From: Pseudomonadota bacterium
Lineage (GTDB): Bacteria; Pseudomonadota; Gammaproteobacteria; Steroidobacterales; Steroidobacteraceae
Direction: 5' to 3'
DNA: 12,577 nucleotides
NCBI GenBank assembly: GCA_021805275.1
Contig: JAJZFQ010000079.1
Coordinates: 1 to 12,577, forward strand
Shown here piece after piece: positions 7,211-12,577 of this stretch. Under the pieces are notes generated by a model. The model was not told the origin of the DNA. It saw only the letters and a list, made by a program, of their open reading frames with translations, and did no database searches. Position 1 is the stretch's first letter, and every line of letters begins with the position of its first letter. Position numbers and translations under genes: made by a program.

Positions 7211-7963
7211 ATGGCGTTTCAGTTTCGGCGATCCGGTAATCCCGGTTTGAACGGCAACACTTTTGCGCGGGTGCCGCGCGTCGGGTTTGGCCAGCCAGCC
7301 ATGACCGTGCAGGGGGCGGTGAACAAGTCGTTCCTGCTGCTGGTGGTCATGATGGTCTGCGCGCTGTGGCCGTGGTCGCAGGCGAGCGCCGGCAATGTGC
7401 AGGCGGTCGAGCCGATCATGCTGATCAGCCTGATCGGCGGGTTCGTGCTGGCGCTGATCATCAGCTTCAAGCCCACCACCGCGCCGATGCTCGCCGTGCC
7501 CTACGCGGCGCTCGAGGGGGTGGTGCTCGGGGCCATCTCGGCGATCTTCGAGCAGCGCTATCCCGGCATCGCCATTCAGGCGGTGGGGGCGACGTTCGCG
7601 GTCACCCTGGTAATGCTGACGCTGTACCGCACGCGGGTGATCCGGGTGACCGACCGGCTGCGCGCGGTGGTCATGGGCGCGACCTTCGGCATCATGCTGC
7701 TGTACGCGGGCGCTTGGCTGCTGTCGTTCTTCCACGTGGGCGTGCCGTTCATCAACGGCGCCACCCCGCTCGGCATCGGCTTCTCGGTCCTCGTGGTGGG
7801 CATCGCCGCGTTCAACCTGCTGCTCGACTTCGACATGATCGAGCGCGGGGCCGCGGGCGGGGCGCCGCAGTACATGGAGTGGTACGGCGCATTCGGCCTG
7901 ATGGTGACGCTGGTGTGGATGTACGTCGAGATGCTGCGCCTGCTCTCGAAGCTGCGCGAGTGA
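7211..7963 (+). CDS. Bax inhibitor-1/YccA-type inner membrane protein
   Basis: A 250-aa integral membrane protein of the Bax inhibitor-1 (TMBIM) superfamily, of the Bax1-I/YccA-like type. It has a cytoplasmic N-tail of about 38 residues (with RSGNPGLNGNTF), then seven hydrophobic segments at roughly 40-56, 67-86, 94-113, 119-139, 151-174, 181-205 and 222-245. Asp206 and Asp208 (NLLLDFDMIERG) in the sixth segment match the acidic position that acts in pH-gated calcium leak in Bacillus YetJ. In the last segment the usual Asp is Glu240 (WMYVEMLRLL). In bacteria the role of this subgroup is unknown; YccA of E. coli modulates the FtsH protease. It is followed by two large hairpins and yheU. The family assignment is confident, the function is not. 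Confidence 0.88.
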   Translation: MAFQFRRSGNPGLNGNTFARVPRVGFGQPAMTVQGAVNKSFLLLVVMMVCALWPWSQASAGNVQAVEPIMLISLIGGFVLALIISFKPTTAPMLAVPYAALEGVVLGAISAIFEQRYPGIAIQAVGATFAVTLVMLTLYRTRVIRVTDRLRAVVMGATFGIMLLYAGAWLLSFFHVGVPFINGATPLGIGFSVLVVGIAAFNLLLDFDMIERGAAGGAPQYMEWYGAFGLMVTLVWMYVEMLRLLSKLRE

Positions 7964-7970
7964 TCCGGCG

Positions 7971-7998
7971 CCGGGGCGCTCCGCAGGGAGCGCCCCGG
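7971..7998 (+). terminator. Perfect 12-bp hairpin after the BI-1-type gene
   Basis: CCGGGGCGCTCC (7971-7982) and GGAGCGCCCCGG (7987-7998) pair perfectly around the loop GCAG, 8 nt after the stop codon. Position and stability suggest a terminator, although only a pyrimidine-rich stretch (TCCCGTCCCTT) follows instead of a T-run. Confidence 0.6.
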
Positions 7999-8018
7999 TG
8001 AGATCCCGTCCCTTCAGT

Positions 8019-8057
8019 GCACACCGCCGCGGATCCGCCGGATCCGCGGCGGTATGC
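8019..8057 (+). repeat. Perfect 14-bp hairpin upstream of yheU
   Basis: ACCGCCGCGGATCC (8023-8036) and GGATCCGCGGCGGT (8040-8053) pair perfectly around a 3-nt loop GCC. A C/A mismatch and then GCA/TGC (8019-8021 with 8055-8057) extend it. The base ends only 4 nt before the yheU Shine-Dalgarno GGGAG (8062-8066). It could be a second terminator, a 5'-UTR control element or a protein site. Nothing in the protein-coding layout explains it. Confidence 0.75.
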
Positions 8058-8070
8058 GTCTGGGAGTCCC

Positions 8071-8334
8071 ATGAGCGAGACCGATGCCCCGGCGCAGGAG
8101 CCGCTGGAGGTTCCTCACGAGGCGCTCTCAAGCGAGGCGCTGCGCGGGGTGATCGAGTCGTTCGTGCTGCGCGAGGGCACCGAGTACGGTGCGCGCGAGT
8201 ACAGCCTCGAGGAAAAATGCGCCCAGGTGCTCGCGCAGCTCGAGCGCGCCGAGGCGCGCATCCTCTACGATCCGCACACCGAGACGGTGACTCTCGAGCG
8301 AACCGCGGGCCGCGCCGGCGCGCGGCCCGGCTGA
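8071..8334 (+). CDS. yheU: YheU family protein (UPF0270)
   Basis: An 87-aa small soluble protein. The core from about residue 12 to 68 (VPHEALSSEALRGVIESFVLREGTEYG and on to the HTETVTLE segment) is the conserved UPF0270 fold; the IESFVLREGT-YG motif matches E. coli YheU nearly residue for residue. Function is unknown in all members I know. I choose ATG 8071 over the longer reading from 8017 because GGGAG lies 4 nt upstream, the family begins here, and the longer version would translate the big hairpin. The last residues (AGRAGARPG) extend past the family core and are encoded by a perfect inverted repeat at 8306-8329. The gene is convergent with the hydrolase, with only 7 nt between the stop codons. 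Confidence 0.88.
   Translation: MSETDAPAQEPLEVPHEALSSEALRGVIESFVLREGTEYGAREYSLEEKCAQVLAQLERAEARILYDPHTETVTLERTAGRAGARPG
8306..8329. terminator. 10-bp hairpin encoded within the yheU tail, probably bidirectional
   Basis: CGGGCCGCGC (8306-8315) and GCGCGGCCCG (8320-8329) pair perfectly around CGGC. It lies in the last codons of yheU, and just past the hydrolase stop codon in the other direction. That is the expected site for a shared terminator of two convergent genes, but no T-run is present on either side. Confidence 0.5.
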
Positions 8335-8346
8335 GCGGGGCTCAGC
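8330..8346. other. Stop-codon hairpin between yheU and the hydrolase gene
   Basis: GCTGAG (8330-8335) and CTCAGC (8341-8346) form a 6-bp stem with a 5-nt loop CGGGG. The yheU TGA (8332-8334) pairs with the complement of the hydrolase TGA (8342-8344). It directly follows the 10-bp hairpin, so the two may act together as a terminator. Confidence 0.4.
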
Positions 8347-9058
8347 TGAGCACTTCCTCCAGGAACTGCCGCAGCGCCCCCCAGGAGCGCCGGTCGGCCG
8401 CGAGCGCGTAGGCCATGCCGTTGGCGCGGTCGTTGGCCTGCGGGTTGGTGAAGGCGTGCAGCGTGTTGCCGTAGGCATGCAGCTGCCAGTCCGCCCCCGC
8501 CGCGGTGAACTCGCGGGCCACGGCCAGCACGTCCTCGGGCGGGGCCATCGGGTCGTCGTAGCCGTGCAGAATGAGCACTTTGGCGCGCACCGGCGAGGCG
8601 GGCAGGCCACTCGGCTTGAGCAGCCCGTGGAAGCTCACCACGCCGCGCACGTCCGCGCCGCTGCGGGCGAGGTCGAGTACGCACAGGCCGCCGAAGCAAA
8701 AGCCCATGGCCGCCACGCGCCGCGCATCGACTTGCGGCTGCGCGCGCAGCGCCTCGAGGCCGGCGCCGATGCGCCGTGCGAGCAGCTTGCGGTCCTCGAC
8801 CAGCGGCATCATCAATGCCTGGCACTGCTCGGTGGTCTCACCGCGCCGTCCCTTGCCGTACATGTCGAGCGCGAACGCCGCGTAGCCCTGCCAGGCGAGC
8901 TTGCGCGCCTTGTCCTCGACGAACGCGTCGCGTCCGCCCCAGGCGTGGCTGATCAGCACCGCCGGCCGTGGGCCCGGGAGCTCATCGTCGTGACAGAAAA
9001 ATCCTTCCAGGACGGTCGAACCCTCGCGGTATTCGATCCGCTGTTCGCGAATGGCCAT
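8342..9058 (-). CDS. Dienelactone hydrolase family protein
   Basis: A 238-aa alpha/beta hydrolase of the dienelactone hydrolase family, predicted cytosolic. The nucleophile elbow is GFCFGG with Cys121, the cysteine that replaces the usual serine in this family. The acid is probably Asp168 (HGYDDPMAP) and the base His201 (NTLHAFTNP). The N-terminal strand IEYREGSTVLEGF (8-20) and the AWGGRDAFVEDKARKLA motif (39-55) are typical of the subgroup annotated as carboxymethylenebutenolidase-like. The substrate is unknown, and nothing nearby points to an aromatic degradation pathway. I choose ATG 9058 because GAGGAG lies 6 nt upstream; the reading frame stays open to 9163, but that extension overlaps the next gene and resembles no homologue. 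It is the second gene after the small membrane protein, with a 35-nt gap, so probably co-transcribed. Confidence 0.92.
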   Translation of the reverse strand: MAIREQRIEYREGSTVLEGFFCHDDELPGPRPAVLISHAWGGRDAFVEDKARKLAWQGYAAFALDMYGKGRRGETTEQCQALMMPLVEDRKLLARRIGAGLEALRAQPQVDARRVAAMGFCFGGLCVLDLARSGADVRGVVSFHGLLKPSGLPASPVRAKVLILHGYDDPMAPPEDVLAVAREFTAAGADWQLHAYGNTLHAFTNPQANDRANGMAYALAADRRSWGALRQFLEEVLS

Positions 9059-9093
9059 GGCGTGCTCCTCGGGGAAGAAACCGGGCGCGGATT

Positions 9094-9309
9094 CTAGCGT
9101 TTTTTCGCCAGGCCCAGGGCGAGGATCCCGACCCCGACGCCGAGCACCACGCCGCCGGCCCACCCCGGCAGCACGCGCTCGCGGCGCACGGTGGCCTGCA
9201 GGGCGCCGAACTTGAACACGCTTTGCTGCGAGGCGTAATGCGGCGGGTGCAGGATGAGGAGGATCCCGCCGGCAATGAGGACCAGTCCGACGATCAGCGA
9301 GGATTTCAC
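9094..9309 (-). CDS. Small two-helix membrane protein
   Basis: A 71-aa protein with two hydrophobic helices, about 3-20 (SSLIVGLVLIAGGILLIL) and 48-68 (PGWAGGVVLGVGVGILALGL), joined by a polar loop with the segment KFGALQATVRRERVLP, and ending in LAKKR. It recalls widespread small membrane proteins with a GPLQ-T motif between two helices, for which I know no function. The start is GTG with GGAG 7 nt upstream (9320-9317), and a -10-like TAGAAT lies upstream at 9346-9341. It precedes the hydrolase gene on the same strand and is divergent from the carbonic anhydrase. The topology, ribosome binding site and promoter make a real gene likely, but no function can be given. Confidence 0.72.
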   Translation of the reverse strand: MKSSLIVGLVLIAGGILLILHPPHYASQQSVFKFGALQATVRRERVLPGWAGGVVLGVGVGILALGLAKKR

Positions 9310-9340
9310 GGGCGCGCTCCAGCGAGTGGGGACGGGGGGT

Positions 9341-9346
9341 ATTCTA
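9341..9346 (-). promoter_or_regulatory. Probable -10 box of the small membrane protein-hydrolase operon
   Basis: The minus strand reads TAGAAT at 9346-9341, five of six matches to TATAAT. It would place transcription start near 9334, giving a leader of about 25 nt that contains the GGAG ribosome binding site. No recognisable -35 hexamer is seen at 16-18 nt. Confidence 0.45.
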
Positions 9347-9381
9347 CCGAAGCGGCGGCGCGCGCGGCGCGGGTCGATACG

Positions 9382-9410
9382 TTGTCCGGGCGGGGCGGGA
9401 TCGCTACACT
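9382..9410 (+). promoter_or_regulatory. Promoter of the carbonic anhydrase gene with almost no leader
   Basis: TTGTCC (9382-9387) and TACACT (9405-9410) are separated by exactly 17 nt; each matches the sigma-70 consensus at four of six bases. The expected start of transcription is near 9417, about 3 nt before the ATG at 9420. No Shine-Dalgarno is present, so the mRNA may be leaderless. Confidence 0.5.
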
Positions 9411-9419
9411 CTGGCCCCC

Positions 9420-10043
9420 ATGAGCACGGCAGCAGAGGCGCTTCAGCGCCTGAGAGACGGCAATCGCCGCTTCGTCGAGCGGTTGCGCAACCATGAGCCG
9501 TCCCTCGGCGGCTCCCCGCACATCCAGCTGACGCAGGAGCAGAAACCCTTCGCCATCATCCTCGGCTGCTCGGATGCGCGCGTGCCGGCGGAGATCGTGT
9601 TCGACCAGGGGCTCGGGGACCTGTTCGTGATCCGGGTGGCCGGCAATATCGTCGCGCCATCGCTTATCGGCAGCGTCGAGTTCGCCGCCGAGCAGTTCGG
9701 CACGCGCCTGGTGGTGGTGCTCGGGCACTCGCGCTGCGGGGCGATCCTGGCAACGCTGGAGCAACTGCGTCGCCCCGCCGAGAACCAGTCCCCCAACATC
9801 CGCTCCATCGTCGATCGGGTGCGTCCCTCCATCGAGGGACTGCTCAGAACCGATCTGCGCCAGGACGAGGAGGCGCTGGTGCGCCAGGCGGTGCGCGCCA
9901 ACGTCGGGGTATCGGTGAGCCACCTGCGTTACGGCTCGGATGTGCTCGAGCGGCTGATCCAAAGCGATGGGCTCACTGTCGTGGGCGCGGAATATTCGAT
10001 CGAGACCGGGCAAGTCGAGTTCTTCGACGGCGCCGCGGAGTAG
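9420..10043 (+). CDS. Beta-class carbonic anhydrase
   Basis: A 207-aa cytosolic zinc enzyme interconverting CO2 and bicarbonate. Zinc ligands are Cys50 (GCSDARVP), His103 and Cys106 (GHSRCGA); Asp52 and Arg54 form the conserved dyad beside the metal. Other family segments are GDLFVIRVAGNIV (66-78) and GSVEFAAEQFG (84-94). Length is normal and no signal peptide is seen, so it should be cytosolic. The C-terminal half carries AVRANVGVSVSHLRYGS, as in the bacterial beta-CA subgroup that includes cyanobacterial and Can-like forms. The ATG at 9420 has no ribosome binding site, but a promoter lies directly in front of it. It is monocistronic: divergent from the small membrane protein operon and convergent with the MFS gene. 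No sulfate transporter neighbour is present. Confidence 0.95.
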   Translation: MSTAAEALQRLRDGNRRFVERLRNHEPSLGGSPHIQLTQEQKPFAIILGCSDARVPAEIVFDQGLGDLFVIRVAGNIVAPSLIGSVEFAAEQFGTRLVVVLGHSRCGAILATLEQLRRPAENQSPNIRSIVDRVRPSIEGLLRTDLRQDEEALVRQAVRANVGVSVSHLRYGSDVLERLIQSDGLTVVGAEYSIETGQVEFFDGAAE

Positions 10044-10131
10044 CCGCCCGGTCATGGGCTTCGGTGGCGGGCGTTCGGGCCGGGCGCGGTTCGAACGGTG
10101 CGGGGGTGCCTCTGCGATCACGGGCCCGGGA

Positions 10132-10179
10132 GTCCTTCCCCGGCAATGGGCCGATCCTCCTGCCGGGTTCGAGAAGGAC
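10132..10179. repeat. Long bulged hairpin in the convergent region
   Basis: GTCCTTC (10132-10138) pairs with GAAGGAC (10173-10179), and the adjoining CCCGGCA (10139-10145) pairs with TGCCGGG (10161-10167). The only interruptions are a 5-nt bulge TTCGA on the 3' side and a 15-nt apical loop. The 14 paired bases, the bulge and the large loop look more like a structured RNA element than a simple terminator. It starts 89 nt after the carbonic anhydrase stop. Confidence 0.55.
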
Positions 10180-10344
10180 CGTGCAGTTCCTGCGCCGGGC
10201 GCGAATCAAGCGCTCCGACAGTCCATGACGCAGGTGTCGGGCGTGCGGGGGCGCAGGCCGATTGAGCCTCTGGGCCGCGAGCTCAATGCGCGTGCTGTCG
10301 GCGCGGGGTGACCCCAGAGCGCTCAGGGTTGATCGACTCGTGAG

Positions 10345-10368
10345 CGGACCATCACGGCGATCGGTCCG
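10345..10368 (-). terminator. Possible terminator after the MFS gene
   Basis: CGGACCATC (10345-10353) pairs with GAT-C-GGTCCG (10359-10368) with a single bulged C and a 5-nt loop. It lies about 30 nt beyond the MFS stop codon on the minus strand. No T-run follows in that direction, so this rests on position and stem quality. Confidence 0.4.
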
Positions 10369-10398
10369 GGATATCCAGCGAGAGCGTGGATTCGTGGC

Positions 10399-11628
10399 CT
10401 ATTCGCACGATGCGATCACGGCTCGCTCACGAGCCACGGCACCGGCAAAGAGCCTGCGGCGCAGGATGACGGCGAGCAGCAGGCAGGCGGCGCCGCTGAC
10501 CAGCGCATCGCAGATGAAGGCGCCATCGACACCCCGCCAATGAAAGCCACGGCCGTCGATCAGCTCCATATAAAAAATGGGTAGATTGCTGCTGGCGCCG
10601 AGCACGGAAAAAATCGTGGCGGCGAGTGGATTGCCCGGCCCGATGACCTCGAAGATGATGGCCATGGCCGTGGCGATGGCCGCCGATTGAAAGATGTTCT
10701 CGCCGATGAAGGCGAGGCCGTAGGTCCAGGGCACGTGCGGCAGGAACAGCAGGCTGAGCGTGAACGCCGCGCCGATCAACCCGATGGCGAGATACAGCGG
10801 GCGTAGCGGTAACTTCCTGGCGAGGAGCGGCATCAGCGAGCAGCCGATGATGCCCGCCAGCATCGCGCCCATGCCGCCCAGGAAGCTCACCAGGGCCGGA
10901 ACGGCGTGGAAGTCTTCTCCCCACCCGCCGAGCACATTCGTCAGGGCAAATGAACCCGACGGCAGGATGAACAGCGCGAGGGCGACGAGGACCTCGCTGC
11001 GCCTGAACAGCGAGGCCACCTCGCGGAGGAAGCGGCTGAAACTTTCCCGGGCGAGCGCTTGATCAGGCGCTGGGGCCGGGATCAGCGGAAACACGAGCAA
11101 GGGGGCAAGCAGCAGGGGGAACAGGCAAGCCGCGGCGATGGGTGGAGAGAAACGCTCGCTCGCGTAACCGGAGAGCAGGATGCCGGCGCCGCCGCCGGCG
11201 ATGTTGTATGCGGTACCCCATGCACCGAGCGCGCTGGCCTGGACGCGCTCGATCAGGCTGCCGGCCCATCCGGCTTGCGCCGAGGCGAACAACATCAAGC
11301 AGAGGAAGCCGATGAACATCACGGCCTCGACTTCGGCTGCCGAGTGGTGGTCCAGGACCACCCATGAGGTCGCCGCAGCGGCCAGCACGCCGAATACGGT
11401 CGCATAGGTGCGGCGGCGGAAGCGGACGTCGAGAAACGGCGCAAGCAGGAAGCTGAAAAAGCTCGGTGAGCTGATGAGGGCCACTGCGATGGGGATGCGA
11501 CTACCGGAGAGTCCCTGCTCGGCGAGCATCTGTGGCAGCGTGACGATCACGAAGCCAGTGGCCATGCCGAAGGTGAGCCCGGGCAGGGCCAGGATCCAAA
11601 CCGGAGGGATGCGTGGCGGCCTGTTCAC
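10399..11628 (-). CDS. MFS permease, AmpG-like
   Basis: A polytopic inner-membrane transporter of about 409 aa with roughly twelve hydrophobic helices and no soluble domain. The first helix begins PPVWILALPGLTFGMATGF; the cytoplasmic loop LDVRFRRRTYATVFGV between helices 2 and 3 fits the major facilitator signature region, and a longer central loop with RESFSRFLREVASLFRR separates the two halves. The arrangement recalls AmpG/PAT-family muropeptide or acetyl-CoA permeases, but this is from general resemblance and the substrate is not established. The frame is open to a TTG at 11685; I prefer GTG at 11628, 19 codons later, because it lies just ahead of the first helix and the extension is polar and low-complexity. 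Neither start has a good ribosome binding site; a strong GGAAGGAG at 11664-11657 is not well placed for any in-frame start. No beta-lactamase or peptidoglycan gene is adjacent. Confidence 0.82.
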   Translation of the reverse strand: MNRPPRIPPVWILALPGLTFGMATGFVIVTLPQMLAEQGLSGSRIPIAVALISSPSFFSFLLAPFLDVRFRRRTYATVFGVLAAAATSWVVLDHHSAAEVEAVMFIGFLCLMLFASAQAGWAGSLIERVQASALGAWGTAYNIAGGGAGILLSGYASERFSPPIAAACLFPLLLAPLLVFPLIPAPAPDQALARESFSRFLREVASLFRRSEVLVALALFILPSGSFALTNVLGGWGEDFHAVPALVSFLGGMGAMLAGIIGCSLMPLLARKLPLRPLYLAIGLIGAAFTLSLLFLPHVPWTYGLAFIGENIFQSAAIATAMAIIFEVIGPGNPLAATIFSVLGASSNLPIFYMELIDGRGFHWRGVDGAFICDALVSGAACLLLAVILRRRLFAGAVARERAVIASCE

Positions 11629-11685
11629 GGGGATGGGACCAGACCCAAGGGGCGAACTCCTTCCGTCGCGTCGGCCCCCGCGCAA

Positions 11686-11849
11686 CAGGAGGGCCTCACG
11701 GGCGCCACACGCCGGGCCGCGCTGAAAAAGCGGCCAGTCATCGAGTTATCTGCGAGCATCCGCCCTCCCATTTCCCCGACGGCCCGACGGCCCGTGTAGC
11801 GCATTGACGCGGTGAGCGCGCAAGTTCGATGCGCCACAGATCTCCAGGG
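11686..11849. other. Spacer between the coiled-coil and MFS genes
   Basis: No gene is convincing here. It contains a 6-bp dyad GGCCGC/GCGGCC (11715-11720 with 11730-11735) whose minus-strand loop holds TTTTT, and a tandem 8-bp repeat GACGGCCC twice (11778-11793). A short minus-strand reading frame across 11625-11837 lacks family features and is not called. Confidence 0.4.
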
Positions 11850-12248
11850 TCAGTGAATCCACCCAAAGCCGCGCGCCATCATTCCCCACATGGCGAGGAA
11901 CAGCGTCACGATCAGGCTTGCGAAGGCCCAGCCGCGCCGGTTGATCTCCTCGCGCAGGGTCTTGAACTCCCCGTGCATCTCGGTGCGGATTGCTTTGAGT
12001 TCGCCGTGCATCTCGGTACGCAGATCAGAGATTTCCCCTCGCACAGCCTTGAACTCCCCGTGCATCTCGGTGCGCAGATCAGAGATTTCCCCTCGCACAG
12101 CCTTGAACTCCCCGTGCATCTCGGTGCGAGTCTGACGCAGATCGGCCTTGATGTCGGTGACGTCCGACTGGATGTGCGCGACGTTCGACTCGAGTCGCGC
12201 GAGGCGCGTGTCAGGGGTTTCGTGCATATTGATTGCCGCGGTGACCAT
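11850..12248 (-). CDS. Membrane-anchored coiled-coil protein with internal repeats
   Basis: An approximately 132-aa protein of unknown function. An N-terminal stretch (DTRLARLESNVAHIQSDVTDIKADLRQTR) begins a coiled coil that continues through repeats: TEMHGEFKAVRGEISDLR twice without change (42-59 and 60-77), then TEMHGELKAIR (78-88) and TEMHGEFKTLREEINRR (89-105). The 18-residue unit is an 11-residue plus a 7-residue coil period. One transmembrane helix at about 106-126 (GWAFASLIVTLFLAMWGMMA) ends in RGFGWIH, so the coil is probably cytoplasmic and C-terminally anchored, although topology is inferred. From memory, similar short coiled-coil proteins ending in a helix plus a KGFGW-like tail occur as hypothetical proteins in proteobacteria. 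The start is uncertain: ATG 12248, ATG 12227 and TTG 12293 are all in frame and none has a ribosome binding site. I reject TTG because it coincides with a perfect TTGACA. Confidence 0.72.
   Translation of the reverse strand: MVTAAINMHETPDTRLARLESNVAHIQSDVTDIKADLRQTRTEMHGEFKAVRGEISDLRTEMHGEFKAVRGEISDLRTEMHGELKAIRTEMHGEFKTLREEINRRGWAFASLIVTLFLAMWGMMARGFGWIH
12021..12128. repeat. Perfect tandem duplication of 54 bp
   Basis: Bases 12021-12074 are repeated without a mismatch at 12075-12128. The unit starts CAGATCAGAGATTTCCCC and encodes one 18-residue coiled-coil repeat on the minus strand. A diverged partial copy (GCATCTCGGTACG) precedes it at 12008-12020. Identity at the DNA level indicates a recent duplication, so copy number may vary between strains. 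Confidence 0.95.
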
Positions 12249-12441
12249 GTAGTGTGCGTCGCTTAGGTAATCCTGCGCGATGCCATCTGTCAACAGTTTG
12301 TTGGGAATATTTTAGTACCGAGTTGGCTTATTCGACGGCCTCCCGGCGTGTTGGTGGAAGTGTCTGAAAAGCGTCTGATCGCCGCGTCGACTACGGACGC
12401 TTGTTGCGACGTCGATAATGCGCGGGTGGCCGCGTTGCGGT
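12249..12441. other. Intergenic region between the SDR and coiled-coil genes
   Basis: On the minus strand there is a -10-like TAAAAT at 12314-12309 and a perfect -35-like TTGACA at 12293-12288 without a good -10 box at 16-18 nt. A dyad AAGCGTC/GACGCTT (12369-12375 with 12396-12402) lies 40 nt beyond the short-chain dehydrogenase stop and may be its terminator. This stretch is less GC-rich than its surroundings. Confidence 0.35.

Positions 12442-12577
<136 letters not shown>

Larger units (their letters stand above)
10044..10398. other. Gene-free convergent region rich in inverted repeats
   Basis: About 355 nt lie between the ends of the carbonic anhydrase and MFS genes. I find no convincing coding frame. 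The region holds a 14-bp interrupted dyad (10132-10179), a 7-bp dyad (ATTGAGC at 10261-10267 with GCTCAAT at 10281-10287), a short GGGGT-G-ACCCC palindrome (10305-10315) and a bulged 9-bp dyad (10345-10368). Some are probably terminators for the two converging genes; a small RNA is also possible. Confidence 0.55.

Noticed and set aside
8017..8070. Longer yheU start at 8017
   Set aside because: It would translate the 14-bp hairpin, lacks a ribosome binding site, and homologues begin at the later ATG, which has GGGAG.
9059..9163. N-terminal extension of the hydrolase to 9163
   Set aside because: The extra 35 residues are arginine/glycine-rich, overlap the upstream gene, and a good Shine-Dalgarno supports ATG 9058.
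10160..10185. tRNA-like GGGTTCGAG segment
   Set aside because: The T-loop resemblance is not flanked by matching T-stem, anticodon or acceptor arms.
11625..11837. 70-aa minus-strand frame between the coiled-coil and MFS genes
   Set aside because: No homology-like motif or ribosome binding site, and it overlaps the MFS start region.
12003..12128. CRISPR array
   Set aside because: The repeats are directly adjacent without spacers and encode an in-frame coiled-coil repeat.

Overview
This GC-rich window carries densely packed chromosomal genes of a gammaproteobacterium-like organism. The evidence is a kbl-tdh pair, nadA-nadB, a four-cysteine FNR homologue and a yheU (UPF0270) gene. The lineage is an inference from gene content; no rRNA or tRNA is present to fix it. 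I see no insertion sequence, phage gene or CRISPR array.

Layout: (1) 1-2858, minus strand: an FNR-type regulator, then kbl and tdh (cut by the left edge), which overlap by ATGA and form the threonine-to-glycine catabolic operon. (2) 3002-7113, plus strand: nadA-nadB (quinolinate synthesis), then zwf (glucose-6-phosphate dehydrogenase). The regulator and nadA are divergent. Between them is a 5-4-5 dyad with the spacing of an FNR box, so oxygen or redox control of NAD synthesis is a reasonable hypothesis. (3) 7211-8334, plus strand: a Bax-inhibitor-1/YccA-type membrane protein, then yheU, separated by two long perfect hairpins. (4) 8342-9309, minus strand: a small two-helix membrane protein and a dienelactone-hydrolase-family enzyme, convergent with yheU. 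(5) 9420-10043, plus strand: a beta-class carbonic anhydrase. (6) 10044-10398: a convergent gene-free region rich in inverted repeats. (7) 10399-12248, minus strand: an AmpG-like MFS permease and a membrane-anchored coiled-coil protein with a perfect 54-bp internal tandem duplication. (8) 12442-12577: the C-terminal end of a short-chain dehydrogenase, cut by the right edge.

Most genes are core metabolism, with a NAD(P) theme: Tdh uses NAD, NadA/NadB make its precursor and Zwf makes NADPH. The most unusual content is non-coding. Several perfect GC-rich hairpins of 9-14 bp lack a T-tract, and some lie inside the 3' ends of coding regions. Two promoters sit so close to the start codon that the mRNA would be nearly leaderless (kbl and the carbonic anhydrase). 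The FNR homologue keeps all four iron-sulfur cysteines but has a changed recognition helix. I found no convincing new multi-gene defence or mobile system.
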